A stretch of DNA of 64,000 bases from positions 2,345,735 through 2,409,734 of the forward strand of contig NZ_VJOK01000001.1 in assembly GCF_013302895.1 (NCBI RefSeq), read 5' to 3'. This DNA is from Streptomyces albus subsp. chlorinus. Lineage in GTDB: Bacteria > Actinomycetota > Actinomycetes > Streptomycetales > Streptomycetaceae. Shown piece by piece: positions 56,668 to 64,000 of this stretch; the first letter of the stretch is position 1; every line of letters starts with the position of its first letter. The notes under the pieces are model-generated. The model did not search any database, was not told the origin of the DNA, and saw nothing but the letters and a program-made list of their open reading frames with translations. Both the position numbers and the translations under genes were made by a program.

Positions 56668-58758
56668 GTGCCCTCTGCCGGACTCTCCACCCGACGCGCC
56701 GTGCAGCTCGCGGCGCTGCTCGCACTGGCGGTGTTCTACACCGCGCAGCTCGCGGGCGCCCTGCTGCCGAACGTGCCCGTCTTCGTCACCGCCTCCCTGG
56801 CGGGCCTCGCTCTCGACCTGTACCTCACACACAAGCAGCCAGGACTGCTGGCGCTGCTGGGGAAGGTCCGCTTCGACGTCACCACGCGGCAGCTGCTGCG
56901 CGACATGCTGATCGTCATCGGGCTGGTGCGGATCCCCGACGTCCCGCCGGACATCGAGCGTCCGCTCACCCTGCTGCTCCTGATCGCCTACGCCGCGCAC
57001 TTCCTGTGCCAGGCGGTCGCCCAGCTGGTGCGGCGCAGCCGCACCCTCCCGGTCGTCACCCGCAACATCGACGCCTCCGCGCTCAACCTGTCCAACGCGC
57101 CCTCCCGGCTGCTGGCCCGGCAGCCCAGCCGCCGGCTGCTGCGCTTCTCGGTCCCCGGCACCGTCGGGCTCATGCTCACCGCGGGCTCCAACGTGCAGGA
57201 GTGGGGCCTCGTCGGTGTGAGCTGCTCCTTCCTGCTCTCGCTGGGCAGCGCGGTCTACCTGGGCACCTGGATGCTGCCCAGGAAGCGCTCCCGGAGCGAG
57301 CAGGAGGTGCTGGCTTGGCTGGACAAGTGGCTGGCCGACTACAAGCCGACCGTGGGCATGTACTTCTCCGGCGGCACCACCAGCGCCTACCAGGCGAACA
57401 TGTGGCTGAGCACCCTGGCCCAGCTGGACGGGCGCCCGCTGATCGTGCTCCGCGAGCGGTTCATGGTGCAGAAGATCGACGCCACCGACATCCCGATCGT
57501 CTGCATCCCCAAGGTCGCCCACCTCATGCGCCTGGAGCACTCCACGCTCAGGGTCCTGGTGCACCCGGCGAACTCCGGCAAGACCTCGCAGGTGCTGCGC
57601 ATCCCCACTATCAAGCACGCCTTCATCAACCACGGCGAGTCCGACAAGCTCTCCTCCTGCAACCCGTACGCCAAGGCATACGACCAGGTGTGGGTCGCCG
57701 GTGAGGCGGCGCGCGAGCGGTACGCGCTCGCCGAGGTCGGGGTGGACGACAGGGACGTGGTGGAGGTCGGCCGCCCCCAGCTGAGCCCCATCCAGCACAT
57801 CAGCGAGCGCGCGGCGGTGCCCGCGGGCGGCTACACGACCGTGCTGTACGCCCCCACCTGGGAGGGCTGGGACGGCAACCCCGGCAACACCTCGGTGGTG
57901 CTGGCCGGCGAGAACATCGTCCGGCACCTGCTGGCCGACCCGAAGGTGCGGCTGCTCTACAAGCCGCACCCGATGACCGGCTCGGTGGACCCGCGCGCGG
58001 GCGCCGCCGACCAGCGCATCCGCGCCATGATCACCCAGGCGAACGCCGAGCGCGGCATCCAGCGGCGCGACCCGCAGGCCGTCGCCGAGCTGGAGCGCCG
58101 CACGGCGGCCCTGGACGAGGTCACCACCACCGCGTTCCGTCCCAGCGCGGACGAGATGGAGCGGATGAAGATCCAGGGCACCCCCGAGGAGGGCAACGCG
58201 GAGCGGGTGCGGGCCGCGACCGAGGCGTGGGAGGCCGCCTACTGGGCGTCCTTCCCGGAGGGCGAGCACCAGATCGTCACCGGCCCGCGCCCGGCGATCT
58301 TCACCTGCTTCAACCAGGCCGACCTGCTGATCTCGGACGTCTCCTCCGTCGTCTCGGACTACCTCAGCAGCGAGAAGCCGTACGCGGTGGCCAACACCAG
58401 CGGGATGACCGAGGAGGAGTTCCGCGGCACCTTCCCGACCGTGCGGGCCGGCACGGTGCTGACCCCCGACGCGCGGCAGCTCCCGGCGCTCCTGGAGTCG
58501 GTGCGCGACCCGGCCAAGGACGGGCTGGTGCGGGCGCGCCAGGAGCTGAAGGCGCATCTGCTGGGCCCCTCCGACCCGCCGTCGCTGGCCCGCTTCAACG
58601 CCGCCGCGCTGGAGCTGGCCGCCGAGGCGGAGGCCCGCAACGCGCGCGTGGCGCGGCGCACGGCCGAGATCCCCGGGCAGCGCGAGACGGAGGAGGCCGC
58701 CGAGGAGGCCGAGATGGAGGCCCCGAGCGGCGACCCGGAGGACGCGGTCACGACCTGA
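56668..58758 (+). CDS. CDP-glycerol glycerophosphotransferase / TagF-like polymerase (PdtA-type)
   Basis: A 696-residue protein. The N-terminus has several transmembrane segments (residues about 10-190). The C-terminal about 400 residues form a Glyphos_transf (TagF/TarF-like) domain with F-I-N-H-G-E-S-D-K, V-L-Y-A-P-T-W-E-G-W, Y-K-P-H-P and D-L-L-I-S-D-V-S-S-V-V-S-D-Y. Such enzymes polymerise polyol-phosphate glycopolymers attached to the wall. I recall the S. coelicolor gene at this position being called PdtA, a poly(diglycosyl phosphate) polymerase needed for spore walls; I could not verify this. The GTG follows AGGAG. It is divergent from proB. Confidence 0.82.
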   Translation: MPSAGLSTRRAVQLAALLALAVFYTAQLAGALLPNVPVFVTASLAGLALDLYLTHKQPGLLALLGKVRFDVTTRQLLRDMLIVIGLVRIPDVPPDIERPLTLLLLIAYAAHFLCQAVAQLVRRSRTLPVVTRNIDASALNLSNAPSRLLARQPSRRLLRFSVPGTVGLMLTAGSNVQEWGLVGVSCSFLLSLGSAVYLGTWMLPRKRSRSEQEVLAWLDKWLADYKPTVGMYFSGGTTSAYQANMWLSTLAQLDGRPLIVLRERFMVQKIDATDIPIVCIPKVAHLMRLEHSTLRVLVHPANSGKTSQVLRIPTIKHAFINHGESDKLSSCNPYAKAYDQVWVAGEAARERYALAEVGVDDRDVVEVGRPQLSPIQHISERAAVPAGGYTTVLYAPTWEGWDGNPGNTSVVLAGENIVRHLLADPKVRLLYKPHPMTGSVDPRAGAADQRIRAMITQANAERGIQRRDPQAVAELERRTAALDEVTTTAFRPSADEMERMKIQGTPEEGNAERVRAATEAWEAAYWASFPEGEHQIVTGPRPAIFTCFNQADLLISDVSSVVSDYLSSEKPYAVANTSGMTEEEFRGTFPTVRAGTVLTPDARQLPALLESVRDPAKDGLVRARQELKAHLLGPSDPPSLARFNAAALELAAEAEARNARVARRTAEIPGQRETEEAAEEAEMEAPSGDPEDAVTT

Positions 58759-58912
58759 GGCGCGGCCGGCCGTCACCGGCGCCGGGACAGACAGCGCGAC
58801 GGTCGGCGCGGCCGGTCGGCACGGGCAGCCGGCGGCCGGTGCCGGGCGGGTCGCTCCTTCGGACGGCGCGCGGGACGGAAACCGGCGCAGGGGCGCACGC
58901 AGCGGCGTTGGG

Positions 58913-58945
58913 GTCCCGGGAGGCTTCGCCTCCCGGGACTCTTTC
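58913..58945 (+). terminator. intrinsic terminator before the PLD-fold gene
   Basis: A 12-bp perfect stem (GTCCCGGGAGGC / GCCTCCCGGGAC) with a 3-base loop, followed by TCTTTCGT. It lies 155 bp after the polymerase-like gene and should end its transcript. On the other strand no T-run is present. Confidence 0.85.
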
Positions 58946-59066
58946 GTATGCCTGAGACACACCAGCCCCAGGGGTCCCAGATGTGGGCGAGGCGGTCTGG
59001 GAGCCCCGCTCCCCCGTCCCTACGCTCACTGGCGACCCCGCCCGCCCCGCCCGCCCGAAAGGGACA

Positions 59067-60320
59067 CACGTGACACGTCCGAGCGTCGCCGCCCCACCAC
59101 TGGTCCTGCTGCTCACCGCGGGACTCTCCCTCACCGCGCCCGCGCCCGCCGCGGCGGCCCCGCCCGGCACCGGCCCGGTCTTCAACCAGCCCAACGGCAG
59201 CGCCGCCCAGCAGCGCGCCATCCGCAGCGATCTGCTGGCCCGTATCAAGGCCGCCGCGCCGCGTTCCACGATCAAGGTGGCCCTCTACCACTTCTGGGAC
59301 GCGGAGGTGGCCCGGGCGCTCGCCACGGCGCACACCTCGAAGAAGCGCCGCGTCGAGGTGCGGGTGATGCTGGACGAGTCCAGCGTCAGCGCGATGCCCT
59401 CTTCCAGCTCGTACGCCATCTTGCGCAAGGCGCTCGGCACCGACCGGAAGAAACGGTCCTTCGTCGGGCTGTGCCCCAAGAACAAGTCCTGCCTGGGGGA
59501 CCCCGGCGCGGGCGCCTCCATCGCGCACAACAAGTTCTGGCTCTTCTCCCGCTCCGGCGGTTTACGGAACGTCGTGGTGCAGACGTCCTCGAACCTGTCG
59601 CCCGGCAGCTACACCAAGTTCTGGAACGACGCGCTGGTCGTCTCCCAGGCGGGCACCTACGACGCCTACAGCCGGTACTTCGACAAGATCGCCGCCGCCG
59701 ACTGGAGCGCCTGGCGCTACACGCGCGCCACCGCCTCCCCCTATACGAGCTACTTCTTCCCGCGTCCGGGCGGCGGCGACACGGTGAACGGCATCCTCGA
59801 CAACGTCACCTGCCGGTGGAAGGACGCACGCGGAAACCACCGCACCAGCGTGCGGCTGGCCATGTTCAAGCTCACCCGCCAGTCCGTCGCCGACAAGCTC
59901 GCCTCCCTGCGACGCCAGGGCTGCGCCGTGGACATCGTCTACGCCCAGACCGACAGCGAGGACAGCTCCGGCTCCCCCGGCACCTGGGAGACCCTCCACG
60001 CGCCGGACGGCCCCACCATGCGCTGCCTGCACTACGACGACGACGGCAACACCAAGACCTCGGCCCAGGTCATCCACTCCAAGACCCTGATGATCTCCGG
60101 CCGTTACGCCAAGGCCACCCGCAAGCTCGTGTGGACCGGCAGCCACAACTACTCGGGCCCCGCACTCACCCGGAACGACGAGACCCTGCTGAAGGCCGGC
60201 AGCGCCGCCGTCCACGACGCCTATGTCGCACAGTTCCGCCGCACCCGCGCCGCGGCACTGCCCGGCGCGGCCGACGACACCCCGCGCTGCAAGGGCGTCC
60301 AGGAACAGCCCGAGAACTGA
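59067..60320 (+). CDS. secreted phospholipase D-fold protein
   Basis: A 417-residue protein with a Sec signal peptide (hydrophobic about 8-24, A-A-A-A cleavage region). The mature part has two HKD-type motifs: H-N-K-F-W-L-F-S near residue 153 and H-S-K-T-L-M-I-S near 340, the catalytic pair of the PLD superfamily. In both, the Asp that normally follows is not in its usual place, so activity may be altered. It could be an extracellular phospholipase or nuclease. The GTG at 59067 follows AAAGGGA. It is preceded by a strong terminator and is convergent with a Uma2 gene. Confidence 0.8.
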   Translation, partial: HVTRPSVAAPPLVLLLTAGLSLTAPAPAAAAPPGTGPVFNQPNGSAAQQRAIRSDLLARIKAAAPRSTIKVALYHFWDAEVARALATAHTSKKRRVEVRVMLDESSVSAMPSSSSYAILRKALGTDRKKRSFVGLCPKNKSCLGDPGAGASIAHNKFWLFSRSGGLRNVVVQTSSNLSPGSYTKFWNDALVVSQAGTYDAYSRYFDKIAAADWSAWRYTRATASPYTSYFFPRPGGGDTVNGILDNVTCRWKDARGNHRTSVRLAMFKLTRQSVADKLASLRRQGCAVDIVYAQTDSEDSSGSPGTWETLHAPDGPTMRCLHYDDDGNTKTSAQVIHSKTLMISGRYAKATRKLVWTGSHNYSGPALTRNDETLLKAGSAAVHDAYVAQFRRTRAAALPGAADDTPRCKGVQEQPEN

Positions 60321-60332
60321 CGCCGGCCCGGC

Positions 60333-60926
60333 TCAGCGGACCGGCGGGCGGCGGCCGACCGCGGTGAGATCGATGTCCAGGGTGAACGGCACGGCCGTCT
60401 TCAGCCGGTCGTGATGGATACCGGTCAGGGCGTAGGCGCCGGTCGCCGGGTCGCGCTCGTAGAGGTAGGCGGTGGTGACGCCGTCGCGGTGCTCGACGCG
60501 CCAGTAGTGCGGGATGCCCGCGGCGGCGTACTTGCGGGGCTTGGTGTCCCTGTCCCGGTCCTCCGAGTCGGGCGACACCGCCTCCACCGCCAGCACCACG
60601 TCCCCGGCCAGGTAGTGCGTGGAGGGCGACTCGCGGTCGTACGCCTCAGCCATGACGACCACCACGTCCGGCTCCGGAACCTGCCGTTTGGCAAGCCGTA
60701 CGGCCATCTCCCGGTCGGCGCGCAGACCGGACGGCGCCTGCGCGTCCAGCTCGCCGAGCAGGAGGTTGATGACGCGGCTGTGCCACTTCTCCCGCGGGCT
60801 CACGAAAACCAGGCTCCCGTCGATGAGCTCGGTGTGCGGAGGAAGACCGGTCAGCCGCAGGAACGCCTCGGCGGTGAAGCCGCCGGGAGGCGGGATCACC
60901 CAGTCGGGAAGCGGCTCGACGCTCAT
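60333..60926 (-). CDS. Uma2-family (DUF820) nuclease-like protein, second copy
   Basis: A 197-residue protein of the Uma2 family with the PD-(D/E)XK-type pattern: E-L-I-D-G-S-L near residue 35, P-E-P-D-V-V-V-V near 85 and L-A-V-E-A-V-S near 112 with nearby Lys. TATCCT (minus strand, 60933-60938) ends 6 bases before the ATG, so it is probably leaderless. It is convergent with the PLD-fold gene (12 bp between stops). It differs clearly from the copy at 19480-20076, so the two are not a recent duplication. The biological role of this expanded Streptomyces family is unknown. Confidence 0.82.
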   Translation of the reverse strand: MSVEPLPDWVIPPPGGFTAEAFLRLTGLPPHTELIDGSLVFVSPREKWHSRVINLLLGELDAQAPSGLRADREMAVRLAKRQVPEPDVVVVMAEAYDRESPSTHYLAGDVVLAVEAVSPDSEDRDRDTKPRKYAAAGIPHYWRVEHRDGVTTAYLYERDPATGAYALTGIHHDRLKTAVPFTLDIDLTAVGRRPPVR

Positions 60927-61043
60927 GCCGTGAGGATAACCTTCCCTTCACGCATGGACGTCCGCTCGTGGAGGAAACAGCTCAGGGCGGCCCCCCGGGA
61001 GGCGCCCGGAGGGTCCTGGGCTGAGGGCCGGAACGCGAAGGTG

Positions 61044-62492
61044 TCAGCCCTCGAACGGGTCGAAGTTCTCGTACTCGCCCAGTGCGTCGTTCTCCGCCCG
61101 TTCCGCCTCGCGGTCGCGGCGGCGCTGGGCGGCGGGGCGGAGGCCGTCGAAGCGGTGGTCCTCGCCGCGGCGGCCGAGCATCTCGGCACCGGTGACCATG
61201 GTGGGCTCCCAGTCGAAGACGACGGCGTTCTCCTCGTCGCCGATGGCGACACCGTCGCCCTCGCGGGCGCCCGCCTTGAACAGCTCCTCCTCGACCCCGA
61301 GGCGGGCGAGCCGGTCGGCGAGGTAGCCGACGGCCTCGTCGTTGCTGAAGTCGGTCTGGCGCACCCAGCGCTCCGGCTTCTCGCCGCGCACCCGGAAGAG
61401 CCCGTCGCCGCCGCGGGTCACGGTGAAGCCCGCGTCGTCCACGGCCTTGGGGCGGATCACCACGCGGGTGGACTCCTGTGCGGGGCGTGCCGCGCGGGCC
61501 TCGTCCACGAGGCGGGCGAGCGCGTAGGACAGCTCCTTGAGGCCCTGGCGGGAGACGGCGGAGACCTCCAGGACGGGCAGGCCGCGCGCCTCCAGATCCG
61601 GCCGGACGATGTCGGCCAGATCCTTGCCCTCGGGGATGTCCGTCTTGTTGAGGACGACGACACGGGGCCGCTCGTCCAGGCCGCCGTAGCGGGACAGCTC
61701 CGCCTCGATCACGTCCAGGTCGGTGACGGGGTCGCGGTCGGTCTCCAGGGCCGCGCAGTCCAGGACGTGGACCAGCACGGCGCAGCGCTCCACGTGCCGG
61801 AGGAACTCCAGACCCAGGCCCCTGCCCTCGCTGGCGCCGGGGATCAGTCCGGGCACGTCCGCGATGGTGTAGACGGTGGAGCCCGCGGTGACGACGCCGA
61901 GGTTCGGCACCAGGGTGGTGAACGGGTAGTCGGCGATCTTCGGCTTGGCCGCGGACAGCACCGAGATCAGCGAGGACTTGCCCGCGCTCGGGTAGCCGAC
62001 GAGCGCCACGTCCGCGACGGTCTTCAGCTCCAGCACCACGTCCCGCGTCTCGCCGGGCTCCCCGAGCAGCGCGAAACCGGGCGCCTTGCGCCGCGCGGAG
62101 GCCAGGGCCGCGTTGCCCAGCCCGCCCCGGCCGCCGCGGCCGGCGACGAAGGTGGTGCCCGCGCCGACCATGTCGGCCAGCACCTCGCCGTGCCGGTCGA
62201 GGACGACGGTGCCGTCGGGCACCGGCAGCACCAGGTCCTTGCCGTCCTGACCGGAGCGGTGGCCGCCCTCGCCGGGCCGGCCGTTGGTGGCCTTGCGGTG
62301 CGGGCTGTGGTGGTAGTCGAGCAGCGTCGTCACGTCCGGGTCGACGACGAAGACGACGTCGCCGCCGCGCCCGCCGTTGCCGCCGTCGGGTCCGCCGAGC
62401 GGCTTGAACTTCTCACGGTGCACGGAGGCGCAGCCGTGCCCACCGTTACCCGCGGCGACGTGCAGCTCGACGCGGTCCACGAAGGTGGTCAT
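61044..62492 (-). CDS. obgE: Obg-family GTPase (ObgE/CgtA)
   Basis: A 482-residue GTPase for 50S subunit assembly and stress/development control. The glycine-rich Obg fold (1-158) contains [12 protein letters not shown]; the G domain has G-Y-P-S-A-G-K-S-S near residue 166, D-V-P-G-L-I and N-K-T-D; and an OCT domain occupies about 345-425. The C-terminal 60 residues are an acidic, disordered tail. In Streptomyces, Obg levels influence sporulation. The ATG at 62492 follows GGAGGC. It lies after rplU-rpmA in the standard order but is separated from rpmA by 256 bp of structured, repeat-rich DNA. Confidence 0.96.
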   Translation of the reverse strand: MTTFVDRVELHVAAGNGGHGCASVHREKFKPLGGPDGGNGGRGGDVVFVVDPDVTTLLDYHHSPHRKATNGRPGEGGHRSGQDGKDLVLPVPDGTVVLDRHGEVLADMVGAGTTFVAGRGGRGGLGNAALASARRKAPGFALLGEPGETRDVVLELKTVADVALVGYPSAGKSSLISVLSAAKPKIADYPFTTLVPNLGVVTAGSTVYTIADVPGLIPGASEGRGLGLEFLRHVERCAVLVHVLDCAALETDRDPVTDLDVIEAELSRYGGLDERPRVVVLNKTDIPEGKDLADIVRPDLEARGLPVLEVSAVSRQGLKELSYALARLVDEARAARPAQESTRVVIRPKAVDDAGFTVTRGGDGLFRVRGEKPERWVRQTDFSNDEAVGYLADRLARLGVEEELFKAGAREGDGVAIGDEENAVVFDWEPTMVTGAEMLGRRGEDHRFDGLRPAAQRRRDREAERAENDALGEYENFDPFEG

Positions 62493-62748
62493 AGGGATGT
62501 GCCTCCAAGGCGTGCTGGTGATGCTGCTGCGTACTGCTGTGTGCGCGGCGAGGCGCCGCTGTCCGCTCTTCGCGGTGCTGCTGGGCGCTGTGTGCCGCGT
62601 GCTGTTTGCCGTGTGCTGTTTGCGATGTGCTGTTCGCTGATTGAACGCACCAAGGGCGGACCCGCTTCCCGGCGTACGCACCTGGTGGTGTGCACGACAA
62701 GGAGAGGAGGTCCGCCCTCGGGGTGCTGCGTGGGTCGTCCCCGGCTGC
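62493..62748. other. 256-bp structured spacer between rpmA and obgE
   Basis: No gene is supported. It contains imperfect GTGTGCTGTTTGCC repeats (62599-62640) and a stable inverted repeat: AGGGCGGACC (62653-62662) pairs exactly with GGTCCGCCCT (62709-62718), enclosing a smaller GC-rich hairpin. On the minus strand this would fold in the mRNA between rpmA and obgE. There is no T-run, so it is not a classic terminator. Confidence 0.55.
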
Positions 62749-63006
62749 TTACTCGGCGGCCGGGACGATGTTCACGACCTTGCGGCCGCGGTGGGTGCCG
62801 AACTGCACCGCACCCGCGTCCAGCGCGAACAGGGTGTCGTCGCCGCCACGGCCGACGCCCTTGCCCGGGTGGAAGTGGGTGCCGCGCTGGCGGACCAGGA
62901 TCTCACCCGCGTTGACGACCTGACCGCCGAAGCGCTTCACGCCGAGGTACTGCGGGTTGGAGTCGCGACCGTTCCGGGTGGACGATGCGCCCTTCTTGTG
63001 TGCCAT
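62749..63006 (-). CDS. rpmA: 50S ribosomal protein L27
   Basis: An 85-residue basic ribosomal protein. L27 sits near the peptidyl-transferase centre, and its N-terminus [15 protein letters not shown] is highly conserved here. [23 protein letters not shown] is also intact. There is no cleavable N-terminal extension of the type seen in Firmicutes. The gene starts 13 bp after rplU in the same direction, forming the usual L21-L27 operon. Confidence 0.98.
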   Translation of the reverse strand: MAHKKGASSTRNGRDSNPQYLGVKRFGGQVVNAGEILVRQRGTHFHPGKGVGRGGDDTLFALDAGAVQFGTHRGRKVVNIVPAAE

Positions 63007-63019
63007 CTCTCCTCAGTCC

Positions 63020-63343
63020 TTACTTCTTGGCCGGGGCCGGGATCTCGGTGACCTTCAGCGCGGTGTGGAGCTGCCGGTGGCCGATGCGCTTCTTGTATCC
63101 GGTCTTGTTCTTGTACTTCTGGATCCGGATCTTGTCGCCCTTGTGGTGATCCACCACCTCGGCCTGGACCTTCACGCCCGCCAGGACCCACGGGTCGCTG
63201 GTGACCGCGTCACCGTCGACGACGAGCAGGGTCGAGAGCTCGACGGTGTCGCCGACCTTGCTGTCAGAAATACGGTCTACCTCGATGACGTCGCCCACAG
63301 AGACCTTCTGCTGGCGCCCGCCAGTGCGCACGATCGCGTACAC
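63020..63343 (-). CDS. rplU: 50S ribosomal protein L21
   Basis: A 107-residue ribosomal protein with the diagnostic N-terminus [13 protein letters not shown] and the C-terminal [11 protein letters not shown]. L21 binds 23S rRNA and depends on L20 for assembly. The GTG at 63343 gives the normal length. Its leader of about 130 bases contains GC-rich hairpins (such as CTCCCGC...GCGGGAG near 63440-63460) that could serve in feedback control. rpmA follows after 13 bp. Confidence 0.97.
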   Translation of the reverse strand: MYAIVRTGGRQQKVSVGDVIEVDRISDSKVGDTVELSTLLVVDGDAVTSDPWVLAGVKVQAEVVDHHKGDKIRIQKYKNKTGYKKRIGHRQLHTALKVTEIPAPAKK

Positions 63344-63476
63344 GCGGAACTCTCTCTCGCTCGAACATCGGAGCCCCTGACGCCAGCCGCCCACATCCGC
63401 GCCGGGCGCGGACCTGATCCGAAGGACTGAGCGGCCTCTCCCGCCGGAGCGGGAGGGAGTTGCTCAGGAGCAGCGC

Positions 63477-63504
63477 GCCATACAAACGACACGCCGAACG
63501 TCAA
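63477..63504 (-). promoter_or_regulatory. promoter of rplU-rpmA
   Basis: On the minus strand TTGACG (63499-63504) and TATGGC (63477-63482) are 16 bases apart. It lies between the rne terminator and the L21 leader. The -10 lacks the final T, so the match is moderate. Confidence 0.45.
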
Positions 63505-63554
63505 GGGTACCCCATCCGGCCTGCCCCCCCTGCCCCGGCCCCGGACCGCCCGTC

Positions 63555-63584
63555 CCGGGGGCGCCCCGCACAGGGCGCCCCCGG
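63555..63584 (-). terminator. intrinsic-type terminator after rne
   Basis: A 12-bp perfect stem (CCGGGGGCGCCC / GGGCGCCCCCGG) with a 6-base loop, 32 bp after the rne stop. No T-run follows, as is common in Streptomyces. Confidence 0.75.
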
Positions 63585-63616
63585 CGTCGCGACGGACGTA
63601 CCCGGGCGTGACGGGC

Positions 63617-64000
63617 TCAGTCCCCGGAGTCCGAGGAGGCCGGAGCCGACACCGACTGCGTGCCCTCCTGCCCGGCGGCGGCCGTCTTCTTGGCGGCGCT
63701 CTTCTTCGTCGCCTCCTTGGCCGTCGTCTTCTTCGCCGTGGCCTTCTTCGCGGTCTTCTTGGCCGCGGTCTTGGCGGTCTTGGCGGTCTTGGCCGCGGTC
63801 TTCGCGGCCGTCTTGGCGGTGGACTTGGCCGCGGTCTTCCTGGCCGCCTTCTTGGCCGGGGCCTTCTTGGCACCGGCCTCCGCCTCGGTCCCGGCCTCCG
63901 CAGCGGCCGTGGTCCCCGCGGCGGCCGTCGTCTCCGCCTCCTCGGCGGGAGCCGTGGAGGTGACCGTACGGGTCACCCTCCGGCGCGGCCGGACGGGTAC
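63617..64000 (-). CDS. rne: ribonuclease E/G, C-terminal tail (5' part outside the window)
   Basis: The frame enters from the window edge and gives the last 127 residues. They contain V-R-P-R-R-R-V-T-R-T near the start, an acidic A-E-E-A-E stretch and then a long Lys/Ala-rich region of K-T-A-A-K repeats, ending A-P-A-S-S-D-S-G-D. No catalytic residues are in view. The call rests on position (directly before rplU-rpmA-obgE, where Streptomyces carries its large RNase E/G) and on the R-R-R-V-T and K/A-rich tail typical of that protein. The basic repeats may bind RNA. Confidence 0.75.
   Translation of the reverse strand, partial: VPVRPRRRVTRTVTSTAPAEEAETTAAAGTTAAAEAGTEAEAGAKKAPAKKAARKTAAKSTAKTAAKTAAKTAKTAKTAAKKTAKKATAKKTTAKEATKKSAAKKTAAAGQEGTQSVSAPASSDSGD

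Overview
The window is about 64 kb of very GC-rich DNA with strong third-position G/C bias. Its gene content and order (phoH-ybeY-CBS protein-era; dnaJ-hrcA; hemW; lepA-rpsT-holA; comEC-comEA-degV; leuS; rsfS-nadD; proA-proB; obgE-rpmA-rplU-rne) are typical of a Streptomyces core chromosome. No prophage, insertion sequence, CRISPR array or plasmid-type region was seen. Most long reading frames on the opposite strand of these genes are GC-driven shadows and were left out.

Layout. Positions 1-2290: end of a PfkB sugar kinase, a PEP-mutase/isocitrate-lyase family enzyme and a secreted CAP-domain protein. 2700-12240: mainly plus-strand block with PhoH, YbeY, a CNNM/CBS membrane protein, a YjbR protein, a lipoprotein, Era and a threonine dehydratase-like enzyme, interrupted by a divergent MFS exporter/XRE regulator pair. 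12260-17700: minus-strand block with RNase Z, HIT protein, RsmE, an NMO-like flavoprotein, DnaJ and HrcA, with a CIRCE operator before hrcA. 17900-26650: MBL hydrolase, DUF3097 protein, HemW, a SpoIIE-type phosphatase divergent from a response regulator, and an acyl-CoA ligase. 26900-41900: translation and DNA-uptake genes, almost all on the minus strand, from leuS down to lepA, with rpsT on the plus strand. 42100-45500: a 3.2-kb segment bracketed by two identical tRNA-Ala(GGC) genes. 45570-56370: RsfS/NadD/LytR group, M48 protease, two related membrane proteins and proline biosynthesis. 56670-60930: a teichoic-acid-polymerase-like protein, a secreted PLD-fold protein and a Uma2 protein. 61040-64000: obgE, rpmA, rplU and the 3' end of rne.

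The genes mostly serve ribosome assembly and translation quality (YbeY, Era, RsmE, LepA, S20, RsfS, Obg, L21, L27, RNase E), heat-shock control, DNA uptake, proline and NAD synthesis, and envelope polymer assembly.

Regulatory signals are unusually readable. About seventeen start codons lie 6 or 7 bases after a good -10 hexamer, the signature of leaderless transcription. leuS is preceded by a 12-codon leader peptide with three consecutive Leu codons and an intrinsic terminator, which looks like a leucine attenuator. Two exact DnaA boxes sit just before comEA. A near-perfect CIRCE lies before hrcA, and an 18-bp palindrome lies between the MFS exporter and its regulator. Many spacers and disordered protein linkers carry short tandem repeats. 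The most novel-looking items are the leuS leader, the DnaA-box pair, a ComEC frame that runs through an opposite-strand gene, an apparent CTG start codon and a cytidine-deaminase-like pseudoenzyme beside era.
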